Positions 1 to 12,200 of a DNA stretch of 64,000 bases are shown piece by piece. The translations under genes were made by a program, and so were the position numbers. Below the pieces are notes generated by a model, which was not told the DNA's origin, ran no database searches, and worked only from the letters and a program-made list of their open reading frames with translations. Origin of the DNA: Tigriopus japonicus (lineage: Eukaryota > Arthropoda > Copepoda > Harpacticoida > Harpacticidae); contig CM021313.1 of assembly GCA_010645155.1 (NCBI GenBank), forward strand, positions 2,224,974-2,288,973, written 5' to 3'. Position 1 is the stretch's first letter; each line of letters begins with the position of its first letter.

Positions 1-815
1 CTGTTGGATCGCTTACAGAGTAAAGGTATTCGGAAAAAAGAATACACAAGAAAGTTAATCAAGGAGAAGTTAAGTGACGACGATTGTGAAGTGGCCACAA
101 CATCTCTGAAAGTGTCTCTCACATGTCCATTGGGCAAAATGCGGATGCAGGTATTTTGAGAAGTTTTTTCATACATGCTCGTGAGACATTTCTTAGCCTT
201 TGGTTCCATGCTTTTAGACGCCGTGCCGACCTTCGACCTGTAGCCATCTGCAATGCTTTGATGCGATGCTTTTCTTGCAAATGAACGAGCGGAAGCCCAC
301 TTGGAACTGTCCCGTATGCGATTCCAAAGCCCTCTACGATACCCTCATGATTGATGGGTACTTCCTGGAAGTCTTAGAATCTTCAGAGTTGCCCAAAGAC
401 GAGAATGAAATCATCCTGGAGAGGGTGAGTTACAGGGTCCAGTTTCTCCTAGTTTGAGCCTTTCGCTCTAGCATTCCCAATTTCTTCTCAGGATGGCTCT
501 TGGAAGCCGGTTCCCAAAGAGGACGACAAACCCAATTCAGGGTCCTCGACCCAATCCAAGGATTCCTCCGCTCCAACCGCCAATGAGAGTGCCGGTTCAA
601 GCGCTACCCCCAACAAAGACGAAGAGGTCGAGTGCATCCAGTTGTCTGACGATGAGGACTTTACTCCATCGGGTGGTCCTCACCCGCCAAATTCGGATCC
701 ACCCCTACCTCCGCCCCCTCCATTACCTCCCATGCCTCCTATGCCTCCCGCTCAGCAAGAAGCACCCCCTCCTCCACCTCCGCCCAAAGAGATCGAGTGC
801 ATCGATCTAGACTGA
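1..815 (+). CDS. PIAS-family E3 SUMO-protein ligase, C-terminal part (5' truncated by window)
   Basis: Three exons can be read: 1-150, 218-424 and 492-815, with introns 151-217 and 425-491, both in phase 0. The joined reading frame gives 226 residues ending at the TGA at 813-815. It contains the SP-RING zinc finger of PIAS/Su(var)2-10 proteins: TCPLGKMRM, then CSHLQCFDA, then WNCPVCDS, then the conserved LMIDGYF. This domain recruits the SUMO-loaded E2 Ubc9 and promotes SUMO transfer in the nucleus. The tail is acidic and then proline-rich. It carries two likely SUMO-interacting motifs, VECIQLSDDED and a C-terminal IECIDLD just before the stop. The SAP and PINIT domains must lie upstream of position 1. 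Introns are short and AT-rich. The family call is firm; which PIAS paralogue it is cannot be decided here. Confidence 0.9.
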
Positions 816-1217
816 GCGGAGAACGTTTGGAATGAAATAACTTGTACAAGATGTGGGTGGTTTATGGTCCAATAATAGCGAAAATTACGTGCAGTAAACC
901 TTCCATTTTGTGCATTGGAATTTATTCTTTGGCGGCAAAAATGGTCATTTAGAAGCTTATTGCATTTTTATATTTTAACTTGGGATGAAGCAAACTTAAG
1001 AAGTGAGTTTGCTTCACAAATATTTCTTGAATCACTAAATTTAGATAGTCGAAAGTTCCCCAATGATTTACCCAGAGGTCCAAGATTCTTTTTGCTGGGC
1101 TGATCAAAATACTTTTTGTCGCCGTCTGACGCAAGTCAGATTTGTCATTTGTCAATTGCCATGGCAATCAATGGTGGGTATCGGAAGGAAATCTTCCTAA
1201 CCTTTACTAGAAGGCAG
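816..1217. other. Intergenic, 3' flank of the PIAS gene
   Basis: AT-rich 3' flank with no convincing gene. I see no canonical AATAAA close behind the PIAS stop. The right end runs into a solo LTR. Confidence 0.5.
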
Positions 1218-1375
1218 TGTGGCGACACTGCCCACAGAACCGGTTATACCGGTTATATGATCCCGTGTAGTATGCTCTCACCTGTCCTTCCTATATATAC
1301 TTATTTCCGCCATAATAAACTCAGTCTATTTCCATCTCTTGACTCATAAGGTCGGTGAACAATACGTTCACCACA
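1218..1375 (+). mobile_element. Short solo LTR (158 bp) with 4-bp target duplication
   Basis: The segment starts TGTGG and ends CCACA, the inverted 5'-TG..CA-3' ends of retroviral-type LTRs. It is flanked on both sides by GCAG (1214-1217 and 1376-1379), a 4-bp target duplication. Inside are a TATA-like CTATATATAC (1291-1300) and an AATAAA (1314-1319), in the order expected of an LTR promoter and polyadenylation signal. No gag, pol or second LTR is present, so this looks like a solo LTR left by recombination. Superfamily (Gypsy or other) cannot be told without the internal region. Confidence 0.65.
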
Positions 1376-1587
1376 GCAGTAAATGGGTCACAGAAATTAT
1401 GTATAGACGAAGTAGTAATAGACATAACAGAAAAAGTTTTTTTTCTGTTAAAAAAAATAAAAGTAACTATTTCACACAAGATCATATTTGAAAAGCTAAA
1501 GAAAAGATACAATAGCCAAGCGATATTCAGTTTTATCATTAAATTTACATTTTAATCAGCCAAATTTCACTGAAGCAACTTTACGTT

Positions 1588-2450
1588 GTTTCGAATGGCT
1601 TTTTAGGTTTGGATCGAAAGACCCAAAGACATCTTGGCATTTTTTGGACTCACAATTCAATCATTAACAAATTTACTTTTGTTGCATTACATAAGTTTAG
1701 ATCCAGGGAAAAAGTTGTATACCTAAAAGCTATTAAATATAACACTTTTTGATAAACTTTTTAATCTAAATTTTTAGACCATGTAGTTACTTGTTGAATT
1801 CAAATTAAATAAAAATAGATTCATCAGCAGCTATTTATATCAAAAAACAAATTCCCAAAGATTTTAAATAGCTATTGAATGTGGCAAAAGAAAATAAAAA
1901 ATTCGAGTTTCGAAGATTAAAAAAAAAAGCTCATAAAAATAAATATGATTGATTAAAATGCACCTAAAACAATGTTCTTGGAAAACATTTTTCATAGTTA
2001 TTTTAAGTACAGTTTGTTGTGTACAGACAAAATTACAAATTGATATGTCTGAGAGATTCATATTATAATTTATGATTTCTTCAAGGACCACGTTCAATAC
2101 GGACCAAAATTGAAACATAAATCATCAACCTAATTTTTCAAAATTTCACAGTATTACCCAACTTTGAGTGCCTTTGACATTGCAAAAGATTTTTTACTAT
2201 GAAATGTATTTTGATTGCTTTTAAGCGAGATTTCATATTATTTTGAGCTACTTTGGCATAAACTTCAAAAGTCATAAACTACCATTTCATTAATTTTCAA
2301 TTAATAGGTTGCTAGGTATATAACTTTTTCCCTGGACCTAAACTTATGTCATACAATAAAAGTAAAGCTCTTCCCCATTGAATCGTGGGTCCAAAAAATG
2401 CCAAGATGTCTGTGGGTCTTTCGATACAAACCTAAAAAGCCATTCGAAAC
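1588..2450. mobile_element. Non-autonomous DNA element with ~145-bp inverted terminal repeats
   Basis: Positions 1588-1735 reappear as the reverse complement at about 2302-2450, both ends reading GTTTCGAATGGCTTTTTAGG inward. The two arms differ by scattered substitutions and small indels. The roughly 560 bp between the arms is AT-rich and has no open frame with recognisable content. The structure is a long-TIR MITE or an internally deleted DNA transposon. No clear target-site duplication could be defined (ACTT occurs on both sides but the match is weak), so the superfamily is open. Confidence 0.75.
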
Positions 2451-3020
2451 TCCGTGACTTGATACTGAATCCACTGAAAATGTTACCGATTGATCGAGTT
2501 ATTTGTCGTGGAGATTGATAACTGGCTTTTATTCACGCCATTTTTGCGATGTGACTCGCTTCCTGTGGCTTATTTTCTGTGACCGTGCGCGTGCCGTTAG
2601 TCACACTTCTGTATGCAACAAAATCTAGCTTTGGAAACTCAATCTATGTCTTACTTTGGTCACCCTGTTTGCCGTTCATTTCGAACCGCGATCGAGTGAA
2701 TGAGTGAGAAAAACATTCACATGGACATCATCGCTAGTTCGCTACCGCGTATCCAATCTCAATCGATCGATCCCAAATCCGACAACTCATCTCAGCTAGA
2801 AACTCACCGCTTCGTTGATGGGCTACGATCACTTACCACCAGGAGTCAATCCAACCAAGACGTGCCTCAAGAAGAGTAACTAACAATCCCATAAACCTAG
2901 GTCGAAGACGATCGTCCATAGTCACAACGTACATACTGTACGTACGTACCTTTCTGCCTCCATCCATCCATCTTGCTGTCCTCCGGAGCCCGAATACAAG
3001 GGCATCCCGATGTCGTGCTT
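2451..3020 (+). promoter_or_regulatory. 5' flank and probable 5' UTR of the PHD/RING gene
   Basis: About 570 bp between the inverted-repeat element and the ATG at 3021. Base composition rises toward coding-like values from about 2640. No TATA box or other clear promoter element is visible. The frame of the next gene stays open upstream to 2973 without another ATG. Confidence 0.35.
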
Positions 3021-4515
3021 ATGACAACGAACTCGAGGTCGTCCGTGATGTCGGTTCGCCTACCTGGCCTTCGTCTCGTGCTCCAAGAGGAGCCCGAAAC
3101 GCGCTGCAAACTCTGTTTCCGCGGCGTCCAGGCCAATTTGGGCGAACTCTTCGAGTACGTGGTGGACCCGCTCACCGAGGTCTATTGCGCCCACTTCTTC
3201 TGTCTCCTGTTCTCGGCGGGATTGGAACAGACCGGGCAAGATCACGAAGGCATCCAGGGCTTCTTGTTGCCGCACATTCTCCGCGAATGGCGACGCGGGC
3301 AGCGACTCAAGTGCGTCTATTGCGACCGCAACTACGCCACTTTAGGCTGTCGGGATAAAACGTGTCGCAAGACGTTTCATTTGCCTTGCGCCCGTGAACA
3401 CGGCGATGGCCTGCAGTTCTGCGATGATTTTGCCTCGTTTTGCCGAGAACATCGACCGCGACAAAAGGGCCAGTTTCCGGCTGAGGGCTCGGATGAGGCC
3501 GTTTGCGGGGTGTGTTTGGAGGTCATGAGCCAACCCGATGAATGCTTGTGGGGACCGTGTTGTCAAGGGTGGTAGGTCAAAGAGCTTCGCTTTGGGAGGG
3601 GGTTAATGGACATGAGCATGATTTTATCCGTTTATCTCTAGGTATCACTTGGATTGTATCCAAAGGCTGGCCAACACGGCGGGCTACTTCTTTAAATGCC
3701 CGTTGTGCAACAATAAGGATGTGTTTGTGCGCGAGATGCAACTTTTTGGCGTGTTTGTGCCCGAGCAAGATGCGGCTTGGGAGATGGAAGAGGACGCTTT
3801 TCAAAGTTTGTTGGAGCGGCACGCCCCTTGCGATGCCTCGGGTTGCCAATGTCCCGACGGACGAGACCACGATGAGGATGACACGCCTTGGGAAATTGTA
3901 AGTATGGCGCCTCGCCCATTTGAATAGTCTGTTCATAGTCAACTTGCTTTTTAGATTCTCTGTCGCTGTTGCGGAGCCAAAGGCATTCATTTGGAATGCG
4001 CGAACAAAGTCCCTTTTCCTTCGGGAAGCCAAGAACGTCACTCCTGGACGTGTTTGGATTGTCGGGCGGTGCTCAGAGCCCGCCCTCCGAGTTACACCAA
4101 TCATTATCGTCGAGTTCGTAACGTGAGCGACGCCTCATCCAATCATTTATCCGGATTGTTAAGCCAAGTTCGCTTCAACGTGAGTGGGTCTCTGTTGTCA
4201 CCTCATTTGAGCGTACGTCATGCCAATCTCCAATTGAGTATTAATAATGTCCTAGAGGTATCCAATGGTGAGCCTCATTTCCTTCCTAGTGCCAATGTTC
4301 CCGATCATCCTAAAGATGAAGAGCCGGGGATTAGATTTATTTCCCCCATAAAAGCCCCAATGCTTAAACCTGTTGGTCTTACGAGAAAATCCCCAAAAAA
4401 GCGATCGAAAAAGGCGCGCTTGGCTTGTCAATCTCGAAAAGTCAAACAGAGTGCTGATACGGCGAAATCTGTACGACAAACTTCGATTCTTCAATTTTGC
4501 GTCCGCTCGAAATGA
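3021..4515 (+). CDS. PHF7/G2E3-like extended PHD and RING finger protein
   Basis: Exons 3021-3571, 3642-3897 and 3955-4515 join to 455 residues ending at TGA 4513-4515. Cysteine/histidine spacing follows the PHF7/G2E3 family. An extended PHD begins at C29-x2-C32 (CKLCFRG), continues through VYCAHFFC and LKCVYCDRNYATLGC, and ends with KTFHLPCARE. A RING-like finger follows (CGVCLEV ... GPCCQGWYHLDC ... FKCPLC, which spans the first intron). Then comes a second PHD-like finger (LCRCCGAKGIHLECAN ... WTCLDC). PHF7 reads histone H3 tails and ubiquitinates histones; G2E3 is a ubiquitin ligase. The last ~140 residues are basic, low in conservation and lack a HECT domain, which favours a PHF7-type protein. 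The first ATG in frame is 3021; a second at 3048 (MSVRLPG) is equally possible. The frame is intact and all splice sites are GT-AG. Confidence 0.88.
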
Positions 4516-5478
4516 AATTGAAAGCAAAACGGGCCAGATTTGATTTTATCTTAAAGTCGTCTTCCGTTTGACAAAGTAGTTTCCTCTTCCTCGCCTTCTT
4601 CATTGTTCTGTTGATAATTTGTGGTCATCTTTTCAGATAAGACAGCCAATCCTGCTTTTCTTGTACACTAAATTTCAATACAAACAGGAAACATTGCTCA
4701 AGCTCCCCAATCGAGTGCATCATCCAATTGTCCATGAGTTATATATATTTAAGCATCTTTTGACATCTGATCTCACATAAACGCGTGTTTTCGTCGTCGT
4801 CATCATAGCATTTGCAGCAGTCTTAGCTTTTTATATGAAAACGGAGGTGAGGGCTGGATCATTTAGGGGTTGTATTTGCCATTCATAAAACCGATATGTA
4901 AGGGTTTATCGATCAAAGTAAAGACGAGAATGAATGAATCAAATAAATCTAAAATGAAAAACTTTGCGACTTGCCGAGCCTTTAATGACAAGGTCACGTC
5001 GAGGGCGTATTTTCGAGATGAGTTTGCCACAATGAGCGAATTCATTTCGCTTTCAATCTGAAGTCCTGAGACGAGATCGGAAAAGCCGTTTATTGAAAGG
5101 GTGAAAAGTAGCCAAAGGGGTTGGTTTGATTTGATGATAATAAGAAACAAAGTGGGATGTTTAAGGATAGGGAATTCTTCTTTAATAGATTAATGAATTT
5201 TCAGCTAAACCACTTGCTAGTTCCAGGGATGTGCGGTTTCCCTGTAGGACAGTTGATCTTTTCAGACATGGAAACATCGATTAACATCTTGATAAGCGCT
5301 AATTGTACACACGGGGAGCTACCACTGAAGACCAGGAAGACGCAAACGTGAAACGACCCAAGGGGACCTCCCAAGTGTCTCAATTTTGTCTTCTTCTCGG
5401 CGACTGGTTGATATTGATGGAGGAGGATGTAATTGTGGTGGTATTGATAATGGTGTTAGTGGTGGTGGTGGTACAGCT
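4516..5478. other. Convergent 3' region between PHF7-like and PKA-RII genes
   Basis: Nearly 1 kb separates the stop of the PHD/RING gene from the stop of the minus-strand PKA gene. It should hold both 3' UTRs. I see no further coding region. A GTGGTGGTG microsatellite lies at about 5434-5471. Confidence 0.5.
5089..5094 (-). promoter_or_regulatory. Candidate polyadenylation signal for PKA-RII
   Basis: TTTATT on the plus strand reads AATAAA on the minus strand, 385 nt beyond the PKA-RII stop codon. It is canonical in sequence, but its use is unproven. Confidence 0.4.
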
Positions 5479-7966
5479 TTAATGGGTGTTTGAGATGGCA
5501 GCGGTGGATTGGAAGATTTTTTCAAGTTCCTCTTGATAATCTTCCGTCCTTTCCTTCATGACATCCATGCAGGGACCGAGTAATCGTTCGAAGGCTTGCT
5601 TATCCAGAACTGGAAACATGAAATGGAGCGTTCGTTAGAGCTATCATATGACATTTCAAATTGTGCACGGGGAATGTGTTCCACTTACAAGCCACTTTGA
5701 CCTTTCCCTTGGCAAGAATACTGGCCGCTCTGAGTTGCTGATTCAAGAGACCCAATTCGCCAAAGTAGCCACCTTTTGAAATGACTTTGATCTAAAATAG
5801 TGAGAAGAAGAGAAGGGGGATGATAATACGTAGAGGTTGGATACCGCAGAGTGGAACAAGCAAACCTCTCTGTCCACGTCATCGTCACCGGTCATTCTCA
5901 CGATGACTTCGCCATCTTCGACGAAATACATTCCATCGGCGTTGTCTCCTTGCCGCATGATTGTTTGTCCGTTTTCAAAAGTTTTGGAAATCAACGCATC
6001 TGCTAAGTTCATTCTTTCGTATGACTGAAAATATCAGGGGATGGAGAGGGCGGTGAAAATTGGGAACGAGTTGTAATCCATATTCATTAGAGCTTACCGA
6101 GAGAGATTTTAAGATGTGAACACTTTCCAATAGAGTTTCGTACATTTTCCTCTTTTGGAACGCCGATTTAAGCACAATCCGCCTAAACGTGGTGCGATCC
6201 ATAGCCCAAAGAACCCCATCGGTAACGGCCTAGAAGTAGTCAATCAGGATGCTCAAAGTGTTCCGTTTTCAACTTTGTGGTCACTGGAAATGAGGCAAAC
6301 TTACCTTGATGGTGGCTGCTCGAGGCATGTTGTACATGAGTGCTAGTTCCCCGAAGCTCCCCGTGTTGTCGTAGCTCCCCACTTGCTTATTCGCTCCATC
6401 GATTTCCACGTAGATCCCAAAGAATCCACTAAAATGCATCGAGTAACCATAGCTCATGATCAAGTTTCTCGTCTAATGATTGGACCACCCTCTACTTTCC
6501 GAGGCAAGCCAGGGGGCAAGCTTTCATCTCACGCTACTTACCTCTCTATGATGTAGAAATTATCGCCATCGGCGCCCTGCGTAATAACGTTCTCGCCCGC
6601 TTTCACACCTTTTTCGAACATGGCATCGATGACCTCGGTCTTTTGCTCTTGATCCAGCGATCTGAACAATAAAATGTTGGCCACGGCGGCATTGAGGGTT
6701 CGTCTTTGTACGTCCGTTTTCGGATGAAGAATCACCTGTTGTTGAAAGAGCGAAAGCCCAGCTTTCGTTTACTCTATGACATCGGAAGAGGAACTTTGAC
6801 TTGGATTAATTACCTGTTTGTCATCGTCTTCATCTTCTTCTGGATTGTAAGCCTCAGCGAAGACACTCTTTCTCCTTGCTCGTGCGTGGTAAGCTGCCTG
6901 TTGCTCTTCATCTGAAAGAATATCGTCGTCATCCTCGGAATGGTTACCTTTCATCATGTCAGATGATTGATGGCTAGCTTAAAATCTTTGGCCTTGAAGA
7001 CCAAGTTTCAATGAAAATCTTGCTCGAAGTCAAACGAATTGAATGCCTTGTAGATAAGCCAAAACATTTATCTCTCTTTACATTTTATTGGGGGAGGGGG
7101 GATAGGTAAGAAGTAGGCATGGAGGAAGAGGGAGGCAGAGGCGGGAGAGCCTTAGCCATGTTGCATGTGTTCTTTCGTTCGTTTGTACGTATCAGTGAAT
7201 TCTAGCTATGAGTCGGGTTGGTGTTTTTTAAACTTATGCTCTTTCTTCTGATACTAGTTGAACTGATACTGGTACAGCAACTAACTCGACGATTATGTTC
7301 ATCTTGCAAATAGGCCCGAATTCGATAATGAGCAGGACTGATTTGTAAAGGTAAAGGCAAGATGTTGTATGAGCGAGATAAGAAACGCCGGTGGTGAGGA
7401 GGATCTTGATAATTGAGATCTGCCTCTCTTCATCAGAGAGCCGCTTTGAATTGAGGGGTCGCGTGCTCACGTGGTGAATGAGTTTTAATGAAGTGTTAAT
7501 CAATTTTTCACTAGTTTTTCAGAAGTCAAGTTATTCGTCATGGTAAACGAAGGATCGATTTCGCCAAAGTATGATTTTCCCAACTGACGAATTGAAGGAA
7601 AGGAAGGGATTAAATCTTGGGTTGGGAGCTAATCTGTCTGGCATGTCACCGCATGTTCCTGGCTGAACAACATGTTTCCAAGAATATACCTTGTTCGTCT
7701 TCGGAGACCATAGATTCGTCGGACTGATGGTCTATTTCTTGATTTTTCTTGCGTTTCAACCTCGAGAAATAATGAAATGCGAATTCTGTGAGATCATCTG
7801 GCCGCTCGATCAGATATTGCACGGTAAAGTCGAGTAGGACTTCCTGGAGCTCGTGAGGGATTTCATACTGGTTGGAAGAGGACACTGATGCCATCCCGTA
7901 CCGATCGGTAGCCGAGTTATCGAGTGAACTATTCGAATTATGGGTGTCTGAAGCTCCAGCCGTCAT
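5479..7966 (-). CDS. cAMP-dependent protein kinase type II regulatory subunit (PKA-RII)
   Basis: Eight minus-strand exons: 7690-7966, 6814-6977, 6542-6735, 6305-6428, 6098-6229, 5866-6024, 5689-5791 and 5479-5609. They join in frame to 427 residues. The protein binds and inhibits PKA catalytic subunits and releases them on cAMP binding. Residues 36-72 form the RIIa dimerisation/AKAP-docking helix pair ([19 protein letters not shown]). RRKS at 127-130, followed by [13 protein letters not shown], is the inhibitor site; its serine makes it a phosphorylatable substrate, the hallmark of type II. Two cyclic-nucleotide pockets follow: [18 protein letters not shown] in domain A and [18 protein letters not shown] in domain B, both with the Glu and Arg that bind c[22 protein letters not shown] near the end matches RII C-termini. 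An in-frame stop lies 12 nt upstream of the chosen ATG. The exon 2 acceptor (6978-6979) is the least certain junction; a second in-frame AG lies a little downstream. Confidence 0.94.
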
Positions 7967-8529
7967 AACATCGTAATCTGCACCTTAATGAACAAACATG
8001 AACACTATTAACGTAGCAGCTCTCTGAGTTGTACTTCTTCTTGATCTCTCACTACTACCCTTACTTTGATGATGGCTTCTCTCCTCCCTTCCCTTTGCTC
8101 TCTCTCTCCTCCTTCTCTCTCTCTCTCCCGCACCCACAACCTCTCTCCCCCGGTCGCGTCCTCGGGTGTCCTATTCGAGCCTGAAGTTTCCCCTTAGTTC
8201 GTGTGCCACCGAAACTGCCTTCATTGCCTCACTCCCTTCCTCCCTCATTCACTCACCAACCATCCAAAGAACCAGTCACCCAACCAACCAGTCAGTTAGT
8301 CCGGACACGTTTCCTTCCGCTCCTTCGACCTCTTGAGGCACACAGAGTACACTTGCCAGAACGTCGGCCTCTGTCTCTGTCGTCTCTCTCACCTCGATCC
8401 ATCCATGGATATGGATCCACGGTTGGCCTTAACTCCCTGTTAACATCCATTCAATCCTTCGTTCCTTCGTCGTGGCTAGCTGGATTTTCTTTCCATGTGG
8501 CTTTGGCCTCCCTCCGCTCGCTTACTTAG

Positions 8530-8582
8530 TTAGTCAGTCAGTCAGTCAGTCCGTCGGTCCGTCCATCCATCCATCCATCCAG
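8530..8582. repeat. Compound microsatellite (GTCA)n (GTCC)n (ATCC)n
   Basis: Consecutive tetranucleotide repeats: AGTC/GTCA units, then GTCC/GTCG, then four ATCC units. This is simple-sequence DNA in the PKA-RII upstream region. Confidence 0.9.
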
Positions 8583-9193
8583 TTGGCTTGAATGTCGTGG
8601 CGAACGGGCTCGTAGACGGTCCCTTTGCCGATAGAATTCCATGTTCCAAAGCCGAAGTGAGTCGGCAAATCGATAAAAACCATCGAAACGCCTGGGAGAA
8701 AGGCTCGTTGTTCTCTCTCTGCCAGTGCAACATCAAGAGCGTGCGTGTGGCTTTGGTATACTTATAGATAGTACGAGAGGGAAACGAAAGACCACGTTGA
8801 AGGAAAGGTAACAACCTTTGATAGAACGAAAAGAGAGCCTTTAAAGCCCCTCAATGAAGGACCGGTGAGCTCGTCCTAGTGCTGCTAGCTATTTCCAGTT
8901 CAACTAATGATGAATAGGATCCACGACTACACATTCCCCTTGGCTTCCAATTGGCAAGATCGAAAAGCAGAGGAAGGCCAAGTAACGGGAAAATACCTCT
9001 TTCATTCCGTCCTTTGATTGAGTTTCAGGGTTGTTTGGTTTGTTGGTCACCTTAAAAGGTGCAGTAGTCAAATAATTAACGCGTGATGTACTTATAAATA
9101 CCTTAAAACCCGCAAATCACGTGACTCCCCGGAATCAATTGCTGTTTATTATTAAGAACGAGAATATAATGTACTGGTCCCGAAAGTTTGGTT

Positions 9194-9199
9194 TTTATT
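9194..9199 (-). promoter_or_regulatory. Polyadenylation signal of Nup107
   Basis: TTTATT on the plus strand gives AATAAA on the minus strand, 64 nt beyond the Nup107 stop. Position and sequence fit a canonical poly(A) signal and imply a short 3' UTR. Confidence 0.65.
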
Positions 9200-9262
9200 A
9201 CTGGGCAATGGAAATTGAAATTGGGCTTGACAGGATATAAAAATGTGCTATTTTGAGATCGG

Positions 9263-12200
9263 TTAATATCCCCACGGATCCGAGCTTTTTCTCTCCAGAC
9301 TTGCTACGGCAGAATCTCGGATCTTCTGGAGAAATGTCTTCATGTCGTCCTTGGTGAAAACGCTGAACAAGGCATCTCGCTCAGATGCAACAATGTCGGC
9401 CAAAGCAATAGCCTCTTTGTATTGTTCCGTGCTATGATACACACTGTGGAGTAGGAACACCACATCCATGAGGCAAGTGCGTCGGAGATAATCGATCTCT
9501 TTCCCTCGAGTCTCGTCCACATTTTCTTCGTCAACCAACCATCCTTGAGGGAAATGTAAAATGGCCAAGAGCTGCCGAGTCACCTCTCGGGATTGAATCA
9601 GGAGCGTTCCCGTCCACCTGAAGAGTTTGTAACAATCAATTTTTATTTGAAGCATTGGGAGATGCAACAGTAATCGCTTACCTTTCATATTCGACTTGAT
9701 ACTTCATTTCTCTCTGCTCTTGTTCCACTTGATGAGCAAATGAATCGGCAGATTCACCACGGCGCGACACTTCAGGTTTGAGGGGTTTGGCTTGATGCAA
9801 ATACTTGAACCAATCCCCAAATGACTCCTTGGCGCTCACGTACATCTCTAGGCAAGCAAATTCTCGCTCGTAAGCCGCCGCTAGCGTGGCATCCACACCA
9901 GTTTCATTCCCCAGGTGAGGCAAAAGGTTGTTGAGAGTTTGGCGAGCGGCCTTGATTTTGTGCGACGCGATAAAGTAGCGAGTTAAACTATTGGCGAACA
10001 TCAAAGCGTTGGCCAAATCCACTGGAGCCATAAGCAGATAGTCAATCGATTTCATCTTCAGGTCGTCCAATTCAGAGATCTCATTTTGGACGGATGGATC
10101 TTGATTAGGGGCTTCCAATCCAAGAGTGGCTTCCACAGCAGTGATTCGAATGATATTTAACGGAAGATCATGCTCCAGGGCCAGTGTTATACAAGCACGT
10201 CTATCCCCAATGTCGGACACATGGAGCAATAATTCGGAGTACACCTCAACTTGAGTATCATCGCGTAGTTGAGCCGTGTACCAAGCAACTTGTTGCACTC
10301 GCTCAGCTTGGATTAGATATCCAATGTATGCAATGATCATGTTTTCCTCTACTTCTATATTAGGAGGAACACCCAGGCGTCGGAGAATAATGACCAAGTG
10401 AGTGAGGAACCTTAACAGATGGGGATCAATGTCTGTCGCATGTTCAGACCACTCTTTCAAGTGGCAGTGCAGTTGTTCCCAATCCTCGGATATCACGAGA
10501 CTCTGGATAATACGATGAGCGGAGGTGCTTTCTTTTCGAATTTCAGTATTTTCCGAATTCTTCACCGCTTCCAAAACGGCTCTCAACGAGGTTAGGTTGT
10601 CCCAGTATCGTTGCGGCATATCCACGTATGTTCTGGGAACTGTTTGACGGATTTCAGTTTCAACTTTGACATCCACCAAAGCCTTACAGAGAGCCCAAAG
10701 GACATCCTCCCACGATTTGCATTCTGATTTGAGCAATTGTTGGGCATTTCCGCACAAGGCACTGTAGATGGCTCGCTCTTGAGAAGAAAGCTTTCGATCC
10801 TCAGTCAAAACCCAAGCGGTTTTCTTCCAAATGTCTCGATTCACGTTCCCCTCGATGGGGAGTTTCACATTCTGATTTTGACCCGATGCTCCAAAGTTTG
10901 GATCATGATGCAATTTCCAGCCTACCAAGGTGGCGGCTCGCCAAGGTTGGCCCATTCGAACACACAAGTCTTGAGCCAAATCGAGCAAACCCGATCGGAG
11001 GCAGAGAAAAACGCCTCGAATCAATCGAGCCTGATCTTGCTCATCTAGGGGATGCAACGATTTATTGGTGCGTCGGGGAGCATCAGGATCCATTTCTTTC
11101 ACCATGTTGGGTGTTCCATTGGGATTAGTCTGAAGAGTGTGGAGGGTGTTTTCCCAGCCTGCCAAGACATCCCCGAATAGATCCATACTCTGATGGGCAT
11201 CTCCAAATTCGTCTTTGGCGTTCCATTCAAGCCAATCAACGATGGCTTGGGCTTGTCGCATATCCCTCTCACGGGCAAAGAGCTTTTCCATGACAATCTT
11301 TTCGCTTCTCAACTCGGCCTCATCATCCGCTTCCGTGACCATGCGCTCTTCTGAGTTCATTTGAGAGGCAAACAGCTTGCCCAACAACCGCCATGAGTTC
11401 CTTTCTTTGACCAAATTGTTACGAATCTATTCAGAAGGAAGAGTGAACATATTAATTTAGTTATTAACTTTGATGTCACTCTTGATTGTTACCTCTTGAG
11501 CACGATGAGAAGGGGTGTTTTTCGAGCCGCCGCCTCCAAGATTGCTAATACTCTTTTGAAGGCTTTGTACGTGTTCACCCACGAGCTGCTCGAACTCTGC
11601 AATTTGATCAAGAGCTTCGGATGTTTCGCCTTGATCATTGCCCGTCAATGTCGCCAAGAAATCCACAAACAAATTGTCCGTGGCGCCAATCAGAGAGACT
11701 GCATCGTTTCGATCGCCAACATCTGCGAGAAAAATACCCTTTTATTAGTAGGGATAGATTTTTTCAGAGAGGTAATCGAACTTTTTCAACCCAATAATGA
11801 GTACAATCAAGCAACAAGATGAAATAAATGATAATGCACCCTCAAATATGTATTTCTTTTCAACATATTTTGTGGCTCTGGTAGATATTTCAAATAAAAT
11901 CGTACGAGGGCAAAAAAGGCTGTCAAAATTCAGTCTCTTCGCACTACCAATAATTATTGAAATGACACTTCGAAACTCTATTGTCAAGGGGAATAAATGT
12001 TCTCCCGCCGTAAATCTTGTTTAACAGCATCCTAACTAGAAAATTGGTCAGTTGGTACTTTTTCGGGGGGAGGAAGCCCAAATTTCTAAAACGTCAAAAG
12101 CAAACGGAAGTTATAATATTGCTTCAATATGTGCCAATTGTTAAGGAAGAAATGATCGTTTTTGACGCATATAAACACGCCCGTATTATAAGGCCAAACT

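Larger units (their letters stand above)
7967..9262. promoter_or_regulatory. Intergenic region: PKA-RII upstream DNA and Nup107 3' flank
   Basis: About 1.3 kb. From 8085 to 8160 the plus strand is almost pure pyrimidine (CTCT runs); in the PKA-RII direction this is a GA-rich promoter-proximal or 5' UTR segment. Open frames here (for example 8203-8529) are low-complexity Pro/Ser/Leu and look non-coding. I see no conserved gene. Confidence 0.45.

Noticed and set aside
493..810. 105-codon frame overlapping the PIAS tail
   Set aside because: Shadow of the acidic/proline-rich PIAS exon in another frame; the true frame gives the SUMO-interacting motifs.
8203..8529. 108-codon plus-strand frame rich in Pro, Ser and Leu
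   Set aside because: Low-complexity product of pyrimidine-rich simple sequence upstream of PKA-RII; no conserved content.
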